Assembly: GCF_001431725.1 (NCBI RefSeq)
Contig: NZ_CP013106.1
Location: 1,240,001 to 1,304,000 of the forward strand
DNA from: Halomonas huangheensis
GTDB lineage: Bacteria; Pseudomonadota; Gammaproteobacteria; Pseudomonadales; Halomonadaceae
Direction of reading: 5' to 3'
Length of the DNA: 64,000 bases
The translations under genes and the position numbers were made by a program. This document shows positions 39,868-48,942 of this stretch, one piece after another (position 1 is the stretch's first letter; each line of letters starts with the position of its first letter). The notes under the pieces were generated by a model, which searched no databases, was not told the DNA's origin, and saw only the letters and a program-made list of their open reading frames with translations.

Positions 39868-42420
39868 ATGTCATCTTCCAATGTCATATTGGCCTCTCCG
39901 CTCAAGGGCATTGTCGTGCCGCTGGCGGAAGTGCCGGACCCGGTGTTTGCCGAAGGCGCTCTGGGCAGTGGCATCGCCCTGGATCCACTGGCCAGCTCAT
40001 TGCATGCGCCGATCAGTGGCGAAGTCATTCAATGTGCCAGAACGCATCATGCTTATACGCTGCGCAGCGCAGAAGGCATCGAGGTGTTGGTGCATCTTGG
40101 TCTGGATACCGTGGCTCTGGAAGGGCGTGGTATCTACCCTTGTGTCGAACAGGGCCAGCAGGTGGCAGTGGGGGATCTGCTGTGTGAGTTCGACATGGAT
40201 CAGCTTGCCTGCAGCGCGACCTCGTTGGTCACGCCTTTGATCCTTCTCGATACCGGCGCCTGGCGTGTGGACGACCACACAGCGGAGGCCGGAAAGCTGT
40301 TGGAGGTGGGAGCGCCTTTGCTGACCCTGTCCCCACGGATGGCCGAGTCATCGGTAGCGGGTGTGGAAAACGCTGCCAGCATCCGCGTTGAACAGGAATT
40401 GACGGTGGCGTTGGAGGTTGGACTGCATGCTCGCCCTGCCGCGAGGTTGCGCAATATCGGTCGCGATTACCACGTTGAGTTATTGGTGCGTAGCGATGAG
40501 CATACCGCCAATGGCAACAGCGTCAGCGGTCTGATGAATCTTGGCCTGATTTGCGGCAGCCGGGCGCTGGTCATTGCCGAAGGCGAGCAGGCGCAAGCCG
40601 CATTGGCGGCGGCGGTGGCATTGCTGACTACGCCGGAAGGGCATGCAGCACCGAGCCATGTCGAAGAGCAGGCCCCGCAACAGCCACTCGATGGCAATCG
40701 CCTCGGCGGGTTGATGGCAAGTCCTGGTCTGGTTAGTGGTCGGTTGGTGAGGCTCGAGCTGGGCTTACCGAAGGTGCCCTTGACCGGCGAGGGGAGTGAG
40801 GTCGAAAAGCCACGTCTGCTCACCGCGTTGCGGATCGTTGGACAACAACTCGAGGACGCGCGCATCCAGGCGGAGAGTACCGGCCAGCAGGCCGAAGCCG
40901 AGGTCTTCGAAGCCCATCAAGCCTGGCTGGAAGACCCCGACCTGGTGGCGTCAGCGATGACCCGGCTGCAGGAAGGTTTGAGCCCGGGGCAGGCATGGCG
41001 TGAAGCACTTGACGCCGAAGTCGAACGTCTCAAGGCCACTGGCAATGCGATCCTGATCGGACGCATTGCCGATCTGCGCGATCTACAGCGTCGAGTCATG
41101 GCCGAATTCAGTGATATCCCCGACCAGGGATTCGGCGAGCTGGCGCCGGATGCGATTGTCGCGACGAGCGATCTGACGCCATCCGGCTTCGTCTCGCTGT
41201 GTGACCAGCACCCCGCCGGACTCTGCCTGGCCGCAGGGGGCAGCACATCGCACGTTGCCATTCTGGCCCGAGCACGGGGTATTCCCTGTCTGGTGGCGAT
41301 GGGCGATGCGTTACTCGAACTCGACGACGAGGTCGTGGTGCTCAATGCCGATCAGGGCCAGCTCGAGATGGCGCCAGACGCGGCACGTCTTGAACAAGTT
41401 ACCCATCTGCTGGAAGTCCGTCGCAGGCAGGCCGACGCCGAACGTGCCGAATCCCACCTTGAAGTGTTCACGCGCGATAGTTGCTTTGTCGAAGTGGCGG
41501 CCAATGTCGGTTCCAGCGAGGAAGCGCAACTAGCGGCCGATAGCGGCGCTGATGCAGTTGGACTGCTGCGTAGCGAGTTCCTGTTCCTCGGCCGTGACAG
41601 CGCGCCCGGCGAAGAGGAACAACGTCGCGAATACCAGGCCAGTGTCGATGCTCTGGGAGCAAAGCCGGTGGTGATTCGCACTCTGGATATCGGTGCCGAC
41701 AAACAATTGCCGTATCTGCAGCTGCCACCATCCCCCAACCCGGCTCTCGGTGTACGTGGCATGCGCCTGTGGCAGGTCGAACCGGAGCTGCTCGACAGCC
41801 AACTGCGTGCGCTGCTGGGTGTGCGTCCGCTGCGCTATCTACGGGTGATGGTGCCGATGATCAGTGACGCCTCGGAACTTGAATGGGTGCGTAAGCGTAT
41901 GGAGGCCCTCGCCGCCGAAATGCACCTGACGGAGCTGCCGCTGCTGGGGGCGATGATTGAAGTGCCGAGTGCGGCACTGTGCGCCGCCAGCATGGCCAAT
42001 GTCGCCGACTTCCTGTCAATTGGTACCAATGATCTGACCCAGTATGGCCTGGCCATGGACCGTGAGGACCCGCTGCTGGCCAGTCAGGCGGATGTACTGC
42101 ACCCCGGCGTGCTACGCCTGATTCAGGCCACCCTCAATGGTGCCGCTGGGCGCTGCCCGGTCGCGGTGTGTGGTGCTGCTGCCGGTGACGATCTGGTCGG
42201 ACCGCTGCTGGTCGCGATGGGCGTCAACGAGCTGTCGGTGGAGCCCTCACGAGTAGCTGCCGTAAAAGCGCGAATCCGGCGTCTGGATACCAGTGTCATC
42301 GCCCGTGAAATCGATACATTGCTGGCTATGCCCGATGCCGCCAGTGTGCGTCAGGCATTGGCACCACTGGTTGAGTCAGCGCTGGTCGCTGAAGTTGGAC
42401 TCGAGAGGATTCCGTCATGA
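39868..42420 (+). CDS. nagF: Fused PTS protein IIA(Glc-type)-HPr-Enzyme I
   Basis: 850 residues combining all soluble phosphocarriers of a sugar PTS. IIA domain at about 1-150 with His76 in EVLVHLGLDTV; HPr domain at about 170-260 with His187 in VGLHARPAARL and the SGLMNLGL region; Enzyme I at about 275-840 with phospho-His462 in GGSTSHVAILAR, IGTNDLTQYGLAMDRE and Cys768 in VAVCGAAAGDD. The Glu usual after that Cys-Gly is Ala here. PEP phosphate should pass EI to HPr to IIA and on to the IIB of NagE, whose start overlaps this stop (ATGA). Confidence 0.93.
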   Translation: MSSSNVILASPLKGIVVPLAEVPDPVFAEGALGSGIALDPLASSLHAPISGEVIQCARTHHAYTLRSAEGIEVLVHLGLDTVALEGRGIYPCVEQGQQVAVGDLLCEFDMDQLACSATSLVTPLILLDTGAWRVDDHTAEAGKLLEVGAPLLTLSPRMAESSVAGVENAASIRVEQELTVALEVGLHARPAARLRNIGRDYHVELLVRSDEHTANGNSVSGLMNLGLICGSRALVIAEGEQAQAALAAAVALLTTPEGHAAPSHVEEQAPQQPLDGNRLGGLMASPGLVSGRLVRLELGLPKVPLTGEGSEVEKPRLLTALRIVGQQLEDARIQAESTGQQAEAEVFEAHQAWLEDPDLVASAMTRLQEGLSPGQAWREALDAEVERLKATGNAILIGRIADLRDLQRRVMAEFSDIPDQGFGELAPDAIVATSDLTPSGFVSLCDQHPAGLCLAAGGSTSHVAILARARGIPCLVAMGDALLELDDEVVVLNADQGQLEMAPDAARLEQVTHLLEVRRRQADAERAESHLEVFTRDSCFVEVAANVGSSEEAQLAADSGADAVGLLRSEFLFLGRDSAPGEEEQRREYQASVDALGAKPVVIRTLDIGADKQLPYLQLPPSPNPALGVRGMRLWQVEPELLDSQLRALLGVRPLRYLRVMVPMISDASELEWVRKRMEALAAEMHLTELPLLGAMIEVPSAALCAASMANVADFLSIGTNDLTQYGLAMDREDPLLASQADVLHPGVLRLIQATLNGAAGRCPVAVCGAAAGDDLVGPLLVAMGVNELSVEPSRVAAVKARIRRLDTSVIAREIDTLLAMPDAASVRQALAPLVESALVAEVGLERIPS

Positions 42421-44156
42421 ATACGACCGTTGGATCTCGCATCATGGCAGCGCTCCAGCTTCTGGGGCGGTCATTGATGCTGCCGATTGCCGTTTTGCCG
42501 GTCGCTGGCTTGTTGCTGCGTCTGGGGCAACCGGATCTACTGGATATTGCCTTCATCGCCAGTGCGGGTGATGCCATCTTCGCCAACCTGCCATTGATCT
42601 TCGCCATCGGCCTTGCCGTAGGTTTCGCCGACGACAGTAATGGAGCAGCAGGACTCGCCGGAGTGATTGGTTATCTGGTGCTCGATGCGGTGCTCAAGAG
42701 CCTCAATCCGGATATCAACATGGGAGTGTTGGCCGGCATCATCATGGGGATCGTGGCTGGCCTGCTCTACAACCGTTTCAAGGCGATCAAACTGCCGGAC
42801 TATCTGGCGTTCTTCGGCGGACGGCGTTTTGTGCCGATTGCCACCGGGCTGGCGGGTGTGGCGCTGGGTTTTGTGTTTGGCTGGGGCTGGCCACCGATCC
42901 AGCATGGCATCGACACGCTGGGCCACTGGCTGATCGATGCCGGTGCGATCGGCAAGTTCGTCTATGGGGCGCTCAACCGCCTGTTGATCGTGACCGGTCT
43001 GCACCATGTGCTCAATAGCTTCGTGTGGTTCGTGTTCGGCAGCTTCGGAGAGGCGACGGGTGATCTCAACCGTTTCTTTGCTGGAGACCCTTCTGCTGGG
43101 GGCTTCATGGCAGGGTTCTTCCCGGTGATGATGTTCGGCCTGCCGGCGGCGGCGCTGGCTATGTATCACACGGCGGCGAGGGATCGTCGTGCCCAGGTAG
43201 GCGGTCTGTTGATGTCTCTGGCATTGACGGCATTCCTGACCGGCGTGACGGAGCCTATTGAATTCACCTTCATGTTCCTGGCTCCGGCACTCTACGCTTT
43301 CCATGCGCTGATGACCGGTATCAGCATGGCCCTGTTGCAACTGCTTGATGTCAAACTGGGCTTTACCTTCTCGGCCGGAGCGTTCGACTATGCATTGTCC
43401 TATGGTCTGTCATCCAACGGTTGGTTGCTGATCCCGGTGGGGCTGGCGATGGGGCTGATCTACTACCTGGTATTCCGTTGGGCTATCGTCCACTTCAATC
43501 TGCCGACACCGGGGCGCGAGCCGGAGACCGACGAGGTGCTGGTGCCGGCAGCGGACCTCGGAGAGCGTGGGCCAGCCTTCGTCAAGGCGCTGGGTGGCGC
43601 TGCCAACCTCACCGCAGTGGGCGCCTGCACCACGCGTCTGCGGCTGGTGCTCGAGTCCGCAGACAGCATTGACGAAGGCGCGCTCAAGTCGCTGGGATCG
43701 CGCGGCATCATGCGCCTGGGTGGGGGTGGTGTGCAGGTGATCCTTGGCCCAATCGCAGACTCTGTGGCGGATGAGATTCGCGCAGCCGTGGCTGCTGCTG
43801 GTAAAGCTGCCCCTGTTGTTGATGGAGTCAGCAACACGGTAGGAGAGCCTGATATGGAAGGATCCTCTCGCCGGGTGCCAACCTCGGTACGCAAACTGGA
43901 TGACGCGGAAATTGCCGTCTGGCAGCGGGCCTTCGGCGGTGATGGGAATCTTCGTTCCCTGCAGCCTCAAGCTGTGACCCGTCTGCGTATCGAAGTTGTC
44001 GATGATGAGCGCATCGATACTGCGGCACTGGCGCAGCTTGGCTGTCAGGGTGTGCTGCGTGTCGCTGAGGGCACCTGGCATCTGGTGGTCGGCAAGGATG
44101 CCGAAGGGCTGGCTGGAGGTCTTCTACATGCTGGGCTGGCGTCTGGTAGCCACTGA
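42417..44156 (+). CDS. nagE: GlcNAc-specific PTS permease, IIC-IIB plus degenerate IIB
   Basis: 579 residues. The IIC membrane domain (about 1-360, MLPIAVLPVAGLLLRLGQPDLL; LHHVLNSFVWFVFG; GVTEPIEFTFMFLAP) transports GlcNAc. IIB at about 385-460 carries phosphorylatable Cys404 in VGACTTRLRL. A second IIB-like domain at about 500-575 (AFGGDGNLRSL, AVTRLRIEVVDDERIDTAALAQLGCQGVLRV) aligns with the first, but Ala519 replaces the Cys, so it cannot take phosphate. There is no IIA here; that is in the fused protein upstream. Product: cytoplasmic GlcNAc-6-P for NagA. Confidence 0.93.
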   Translation: MNTTVGSRIMAALQLLGRSLMLPIAVLPVAGLLLRLGQPDLLDIAFIASAGDAIFANLPLIFAIGLAVGFADDSNGAAGLAGVIGYLVLDAVLKSLNPDINMGVLAGIIMGIVAGLLYNRFKAIKLPDYLAFFGGRRFVPIATGLAGVALGFVFGWGWPPIQHGIDTLGHWLIDAGAIGKFVYGALNRLLIVTGLHHVLNSFVWFVFGSFGEATGDLNRFFAGDPSAGGFMAGFFPVMMFGLPAAALAMYHTAARDRRAQVGGLLMSLALTAFLTGVTEPIEFTFMFLAPALYAFHALMTGISMALLQLLDVKLGFTFSAGAFDYALSYGLSSNGWLLIPVGLAMGLIYYLVFRWAIVHFNLPTPGREPETDEVLVPAADLGERGPAFVKALGGAANLTAVGACTTRLRLVLESADSIDEGALKSLGSRGIMRLGGGGVQVILGPIADSVADEIRAAVAAAGKAAPVVDGVSNTVGEPDMEGSSRRVPTSVRKLDDAEIAVWQRAFGGDGNLRSLQPQAVTRLRIEVVDDERIDTAALAQLGCQGVLRVAEGTWHLVVGKDAEGLAGGLLHAGLASGSH

Positions 44157-44176
44157 AGTGTACTTCATCAGCGAGA

Positions 44177-44210
44177 CGATAACGGCACGCCTTCGGGCGT
44201 GCCGTTATCG
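44177..44210 (+). terminator. Terminator of the nag operon
   Basis: A 15-bp stem with a TTCG tetraloop (44177-44191, 44196-44210), 20 nt after the nagE stop. No T-run follows, but the stem is very stable. Confidence 0.8.
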
Positions 44211-44264
44211 TTGAGAAACGGTAACATCGATCCACGATTGAACGATTCAGCCAGCGGAGAAGCC

Positions 44265-45068
44265 ATGGCCCCCCACCTTATTGTTTCCGACCTTGATGGC
44301 ACATTGCTGGGCGCAGACCATGACCTTGCCGAGTTGACCATCGCCACTTTGCGAGAGCTGGCAGCCCAGGGGCATCAGGTTGCACTGGCTTCCGGACGGC
44401 ACCACATCGATATGCAACCATTTCGTGACCGGCTTGAGATCGATGCCCACATCATCAGCAGCAATGGCGCCTGGACGTTGGGCCCACAGGGCCAGCGGGT
44501 GCGTTCTTTCTACCTGCGTGAGGAACTGGCTCAGGCTTTGATTCGCCTACCACGCGCCGCCGATGTGCGTCTAAACCTCTATCGTGACGATGCCTGGTTG
44601 ATCGATCAGGCGGCCCCCGCTCTGCTGGGTTTACATGATGCCACGGGGTTCGAGTATCGCATCGAGGCTGCAGATGAAATGCACCCGCAAGGCATCGGCA
44701 AGGCACTGTACATCGGTGAGCCGCATTACCTCGCCGAGATCGAAACGGCGGCACGCGAGTTGGCGGCAGACCAACTGCACATCACCTATTCGATGATCAA
44801 CTCGCTGGAAATCATGGCCGCTGGTGTCAACAAGGGCAGTGCCGTTCAGGCATTGTTGGATGATCTCCAGATACCGGCCAGTCGCTGTCTGGCCTTTGGC
44901 GACAACCTCAATGATCTGGAAATGCTGGCGTTGGCAGGGGAGGCGCATGTGATGGGTAATGCTCACCCACAATTGAGCGGGTTGCTTTCCGGTGCCCAGG
45001 TGATTGGCCACCATGCCGAGACTGCCGTGGCATTGCATCTGCGCGAGCGCTTTGGTCTCGACGCCTGA
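44265..45068 (+). CDS. HAD-superfamily Cof-type phosphatase
   Basis: 267 residues, HAD type IIB. Motif I is VSDLDGTLLG (nucleophile and acid/base Asp), motif II ALASGRH, motif III in NKGSAVQ, and motif IV GDNLNDLEMLALAGEAHVMGNA. Cof-type enzymes dephosphorylate sugar phosphates, PLP or FMN with broad specificity; the substrate is not predictable here. Start at MAPHLIVSDLDG with GCGGAGA upstream. It lies after the nag terminator and likely has its own promoter. Confidence 0.9.
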   Translation: MAPHLIVSDLDGTLLGADHDLAELTIATLRELAAQGHQVALASGRHHIDMQPFRDRLEIDAHIISSNGAWTLGPQGQRVRSFYLREELAQALIRLPRAADVRLNLYRDDAWLIDQAAPALLGLHDATGFEYRIEAADEMHPQGIGKALYIGEPHYLAEIETAARELAADQLHITYSMINSLEIMAAGVNKGSAVQALLDDLQIPASRCLAFGDNLNDLEMLALAGEAHVMGNAHPQLSGLLSGAQVIGHHAETAVALHLRERFGLDA

Positions 45069-45132
45069 CGCCTGTCGCGAGGCACTCCGGATACGTTGAG
45101 AATTCCTGCCTGAAACAGGCCTTATGCCCTGC

Positions 45133-45185
45133 GCTGCCACCATAGTGCAATCGTCACGCTCAACTGAAATAGCTAATGTGGCAGC
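45133..45185. repeat. 8-bp inverted repeat in the leader of the response regulator
   Basis: GCTGCCAC (45133-45140) and GTGGCAGC (45178-45185) separated by 37 bp, just before the response regulator start at 45199. May be an operator pair or leader hairpin. Confidence 0.4.
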
Positions 45186-45198
45186 CCACGAGCGATAG

Positions 45199-45927
45199 AT
45201 GACAACAATGGAAGCCCCTCTCCTGATCGTGGTGGATGATGACCCGGAAATTCGCGAGTTGCTGGCGGATTACCTTGGGCGTCATGGCTACCATGCCTTG
45301 ACGGCGGAAGATGGCACGGCGCTGTATCGCCTGCTCGAGCAGCACACTCCTGCGTTGGTGATTCTGGATCTGATGCTGCCCGGCGAGGATGGTTTTGCGC
45401 TCTGTCAGAACCTGCGCCGCAATGGTGACACGCCGGTGATAATGCTTACCGCCAGTGATGACCATACCGACCGAATCCTTGGCCTGGAATTCGGCGCTGA
45501 TGACTATCTGTGTAAACCATTCGACCCACGAGAGCTGCTGGCGCGCATCAAGGCCGTCCTACGCCGTTGCCTGCCACGAGCGACAGGCCAGTCGCCCGAG
45601 CGGGCACGCGTGGTCGCCTTTGGTGACTGGAAACTCGATCGAGTGACACGCGAGTTGATTGCTGGCAGCGGCAGCCGTCTGGCACTTGGTGGTGCCGATT
45701 TCCAACTATTGCAGGTGTTTCTCGAGCGCCCGGAACAAGTGTTGTCACGCGATGATCTCTATCTATTGACCCGCGGGCGTCCGGCCCCGCCACTGGATCG
45801 CTCCATGGACGTTCATGTCTGTCGCCTGCGCCAGCGCCTGGGGGAGGACGCTCAACATTCTCAGCTGATTCGCACCGTGCGTGGCGAGGGCTATGTGCTG
45901 GCAGCCCGTGTCGATGTGGTGACTTGA
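45199..45927 (+). CDS. gltR: OmpR-family response regulator (GltR-like)
   Basis: 242 residues. Receiver domain 1-125: acidic pocket VVDDDPE, phospho-acceptor Asp57 in LVILDLMLPGEDG, Thr in MLTAS and Lys in CKPF. C-terminal winged helix (SRDDLYLLTRGR, RSMDVHVCRLRQRLGED, IRTVRGEGYVLAA). In Pseudomonas GltR with GtrS controls glucose uptake through gtsABCD, and the same order occurs here, hence the name; it is an ortholog inference. Its stop shares a base with the kinase start. Confidence 0.85.
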   Translation: MTTMEAPLLIVVDDDPEIRELLADYLGRHGYHALTAEDGTALYRLLEQHTPALVILDLMLPGEDGFALCQNLRRNGDTPVIMLTASDDHTDRILGLEFGADDYLCKPFDPRELLARIKAVLRRCLPRATGQSPERARVVAFGDWKLDRVTRELIAGSGSRLALGGADFQLLQVFLERPEQVLSRDDLYLLTRGRPAPPLDRSMDVHVCRLRQRLGEDAQHSQLIRTVRGEGYVLAARVDVVT

Positions 45928-47453
45928 TGTCGAGTCTCTCGCTGCGACGTTACTGGCGTCGGTCGCGGCGACGATGGGCATGCGTATTACCGCACTCCCT
46001 GCGTGGACGATTCCTGCTGATCATGGTGGTAGGAGTAATGGGCGCCCAGTTGGCCAGCTACGCCTGGTGGAGCGCTCAGGAGCGCAGCGATCAGCGGCTG
46101 CGCCTTGACGAAGTCTCCAGCACTCTGGCCTACAGTGTGGCTTCTACGGTGCGTTTCTTTCGCTCGCTTCCTCATTCCTATCGTCACGTCGCCCTGGATC
46201 AATTGCGCGATATGGGCGGGACACGCTTCTTCGTCAGCGTCAACGATCATCGACTGCCGGTGCAGGACATCGGCGATGGCCCGGAAAAGGCGTTGGTGGT
46301 GCAGAAACTGCGCAATGTCCTGCGACGTGAGCTTGGCATTGATGCTGTGGAAGTGGAGTTCTCACGCCCCGATACGCTGCGCCTGCTCAGTGCGGAAGTG
46401 TTGTTGACAGAGATGCCACCGCGCTGGGGGCAACATACCTTGCTGACGGCCTCCGCTGACCAACCGATTCTGGTAGTGCAACTGCCGCTCGGCCAGCAGC
46501 AGTGGCTGTATGTCGCGACCCTGATGCCGATGCCCGATGCCTTTCATCGTCCACATTGGCTATCCGCGGACCGACTGTTTGTGCTGCTGGTGGTGCTGGG
46601 GACCGTGATCGGCCTGTCGGCGCTGGGAATTCGCAGTGCAACGCGGACGCTCGATCGCATGGCGCGCGCCGCGCAGCGCCTGGGAGATGACCTCGATGCA
46701 CCACCGCTCAGCGAGAGAGGGCCACGAGAGGTGGCTACAGCGGCAGTGGCCTTCAATCGTATGCAAGGACGCTTGCAGCATCAGGTTGATGAAAGGGCGC
46801 GAATGTTCTCGGCGATCTCCCATGACCTCAAGACACCGATCACACGGATGCGACTGCGGGCCGAGATGCTTGATGACTCGGTACAGCGGGAGCGTTTCTC
46901 GGCATCGTTGGATGAACTCGACTGTCTTGTGCGTGGTGCGTTGGATTCGGTGCGAGGCCTCGACATGCACGAAACGGCAGAGTTGATGTCGATGAATGAG
47001 ATGCTGTCGCGGCTGTCTGGCGAGATGGACATCCTCGGCGGCAAGGTACTGATTCAGGGGCATGCCAAGCCGTTGATGATCAAGCCGTTGGCATTCAAGC
47101 GAGCACTCGCCAACCTGCTGGAGAACGCCGTGTTCTATGGCCAGCTGGCAGAAGTCACTATCTCCGACAGCACACATCAGTTGGAGCTGAGTATCGTCGA
47201 CCACGGTCCAGGTATCCCCGATGACCGGATTGAACAGGTCTTTGACCCCTTTGTCAGGCTTGAGCCATCGCGCAGCCGACATACCGGAGGCAGTGGTCTG
47301 GGATTGGGGATCGCCCGACATATCATGCAGGCCCATGGTGGCCGAATCGTACTGCGTAATCGCCTCGACGCAGGGCTCGAAGTCCTCGTTCAACTGCCAC
47401 GACCCGGGCCCTTTGCCGACAGTAATCGAGAGACAACCCGGCTTGAGAGATAA
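45927..47453 (+). CDS. gtrS: Sensor histidine kinase (GtrS-like)
   Basis: 508 residues from the ATG overlapping the regulator stop (TGATG). TM1 at about 27-46, a periplasmic sensor of roughly 155 residues, TM2 at about 213-233, HAMP to about 285, then DHp with phospho-His299 in FSAISHDLKTPITRMR. ATPase motifs: NLLENAVFYG (N box), VDHGPGIP (G1) and GGSGLGLGIARHIM (G2). In Pseudomonas GtrS detects 2-ketogluconate/6-phosphogluconate; the ligand here is unknown. Expected to phosphorylate the upstream regulator and control the downstream sugar genes. Confidence 0.88.
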   Translation: MSSLSLRRYWRRSRRRWACVLPHSLRGRFLLIMVVGVMGAQLASYAWWSAQERSDQRLRLDEVSSTLAYSVASTVRFFRSLPHSYRHVALDQLRDMGGTRFFVSVNDHRLPVQDIGDGPEKALVVQKLRNVLRRELGIDAVEVEFSRPDTLRLLSAEVLLTEMPPRWGQHTLLTASADQPILVVQLPLGQQQWLYVATLMPMPDAFHRPHWLSADRLFVLLVVLGTVIGLSALGIRSATRTLDRMARAAQRLGDDLDAPPLSERGPREVATAAVAFNRMQGRLQHQVDERARMFSAISHDLKTPITRMRLRAEMLDDSVQRERFSASLDELDCLVRGALDSVRGLDMHETAELMSMNEMLSRLSGEMDILGGKVLIQGHAKPLMIKPLAFKRALANLLENAVFYGQLAEVTISDSTHQLELSIVDHGPGIPDDRIEQVFDPFVRLEPSRSRHTGGSGLGLGIARHIMQAHGGRIVLRNRLDAGLEVLVQLPRPGPFADSNRETTRLER

Positions 47454-47589
47454 CCTGGATGTGGTCGATATCATCAGGTCTCGTTGTAATACTTGGTAAG
47501 AGAACGCCGCACAGGCATGCAGTACCCTGATGTGGTGAGAGAGGACCAGCAATGGCGGTCCTGCAGTGTCATCGAATTGAGGTAGGTTG

Positions 47590-48780
47590 ATGAATTGTTT
47601 CGATCCCGAGTTTCTTCAGCGTCATGTGCAGCGCACCATGCGTTTCTATCACCCGCGGGCCATCGACCCGAGCGGGGGGTTCTTCCATTACTTTCGTGAT
47701 GATGGTCAGGTCTACAACGCCAGTCATCGCCACCTCGTGTCCAGCGCGCGCTTCGTGGTGACCTATGCGCGTTATGCTCGCTATCACTGCACATCCCCTG
47801 ATGCGGCAGCGGAGTATCTACGCTGGGCGCGGCATGGGCTCGCTTATCTGGAGCAGGCGCACTACCAGACGCGTTATCAGGGCTATGCGTGGACGTTGAA
47901 CGATGGCGCTGTCGAGGATCAGACCCACCACTGCTATGGGTTGGCCTTTGTCCTGCTGGCCTACGCCGAGGCCCACCTGGCCGGGGTCGAGGAAGCGCGG
48001 GACGGTATTGCCCGGACACACGCGATGTTACAGCGCCGCTTCTGGGAGCCTCAGTGGCAGCGCTTTGCTGATGAAGCCGATTGCTGCTGGCAGCTATCGG
48101 ATTACCGTGGCCAGAACGCCAATATGCATGCCTGCGAAGCGTTGATCTCGGCCTATGATGCCACCGGCGAGACGCATTACCTGGATCAGGCGTTGAGCAT
48201 TGGCCGGAGTCTGTTGAAAGCCAATCGCGAAAATCTTCATGGTTGGATCTGGGAGCACTACAACGTCAATTGGCAGCGTGACCTCGACTACAACCGTGAC
48301 GACCCGCAGCACCTGTTCCGCCCCTGGGGTTACCAGGTGGGGCATCAGACCGAGTGGGCCAAACTGCTGGTGTTGCTCGCCGAGCGCGGTGGTGACTCAA
48401 GCCTGATCGAAGCTGCCGAGCGCTTGTTTGTCTCTGCTGTCAGCGCGGGTTGGGATAACGAGCATGGTGGGCTGGTCTATGGCCTCGATCTCGAGGGGCG
48501 GGTCTGTGACGGTGACAAGTATTTCTGGGTACAGGCGGAGAGCTTTGCGGCGGCAGCCATGCTTGCCGAACACACCGGAAAGGCGCTGTATTGGCGCTGG
48601 TACCGCCGGCTGTGGGACTTCAGCTGGCAGCATATGATCGACCATCGTCACGGCGCCTGGTTTCGCATCCTCAGCGCGGACAACCGCCACTACTCTGATC
48701 AGAAGAGCCCCGCCGGCAAGGTCGACTATCACACCATGGGCGCCTGCCAGGATGTGATGCGTATCCTGAATAATTGTTGA
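47590..48780 (+). CDS. AGE-family sugar isomerase/epimerase (mannose isomerase-like)
   Basis: 396 residues; (alpha/alpha)6-barrel of the N-acylglucosamine 2-epimerase superfamily. Active-site His-bearing segments: NASHRHLVSSARFV, EDQTHHCYGLAFVLLAYAEA, NMHACEALISAYDATGE, WGYQVGHQTEWAKLLVLL and KVDYHTMGACQDV. Length and the final KVDYHTMGAC resemble D-mannose isomerases, which convert mannose to fructose; YihS-type aldose-ketose isomerase or cellobiose epimerase cannot be excluded. It sits between the two-component genes and the ABC importer, so its substrate is probably the imported sugar. ATG 47590 with GAGG upstream. Confidence 0.85.
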   Translation: MNCFDPEFLQRHVQRTMRFYHPRAIDPSGGFFHYFRDDGQVYNASHRHLVSSARFVVTYARYARYHCTSPDAAAEYLRWARHGLAYLEQAHYQTRYQGYAWTLNDGAVEDQTHHCYGLAFVLLAYAEAHLAGVEEARDGIARTHAMLQRRFWEPQWQRFADEADCCWQLSDYRGQNANMHACEALISAYDATGETHYLDQALSIGRSLLKANRENLHGWIWEHYNVNWQRDLDYNRDDPQHLFRPWGYQVGHQTEWAKLLVLLAERGGDSSLIEAAERLFVSAVSAGWDNEHGGLVYGLDLEGRVCDGDKYFWVQAESFAAAAMLAEHTGKALYWRWYRRLWDFSWQHMIDHRHGAWFRILSADNRHYSDQKSPAGKVDYHTMGACQDVMRILNNC

Positions 48781-48800
48781 GCCACGAGCTGGCTCGTGGT
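48781..48800 (+). terminator. Small hairpin after the isomerase gene
   Basis: CCACGAG-CTGG-CTCGTGG (48782-48799) directly after the stop codon; no clear T-run. Confidence 0.5.
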
Positions 48801-48816
48801 CAACCGATCGCCAATA

Positions 48817-48855
48817 TTACAACGCTGTAAGACACAGGAAATACTACTCAGTATT
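48817..48855. promoter_or_regulatory. Two dyads upstream of gtsA
   Basis: TTACA-N4-TGTAA (48817-48830) and AATAC-N6-GTATT (48840-48855) lie about 90-125 bp before gtsA. They are the only clear dyads in this leader and are candidate binding sites for the GltR-like regulator or another sugar regulator. Confidence 0.4.
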
Positions 48856-48942
48856 AGGTAACCCTCGCTGACCGATGAATGGCGTAGGCTTTGTCTGACC
48901 AATACCTGACATGATCAATAACAATGAAACAGGAGTCATGAC

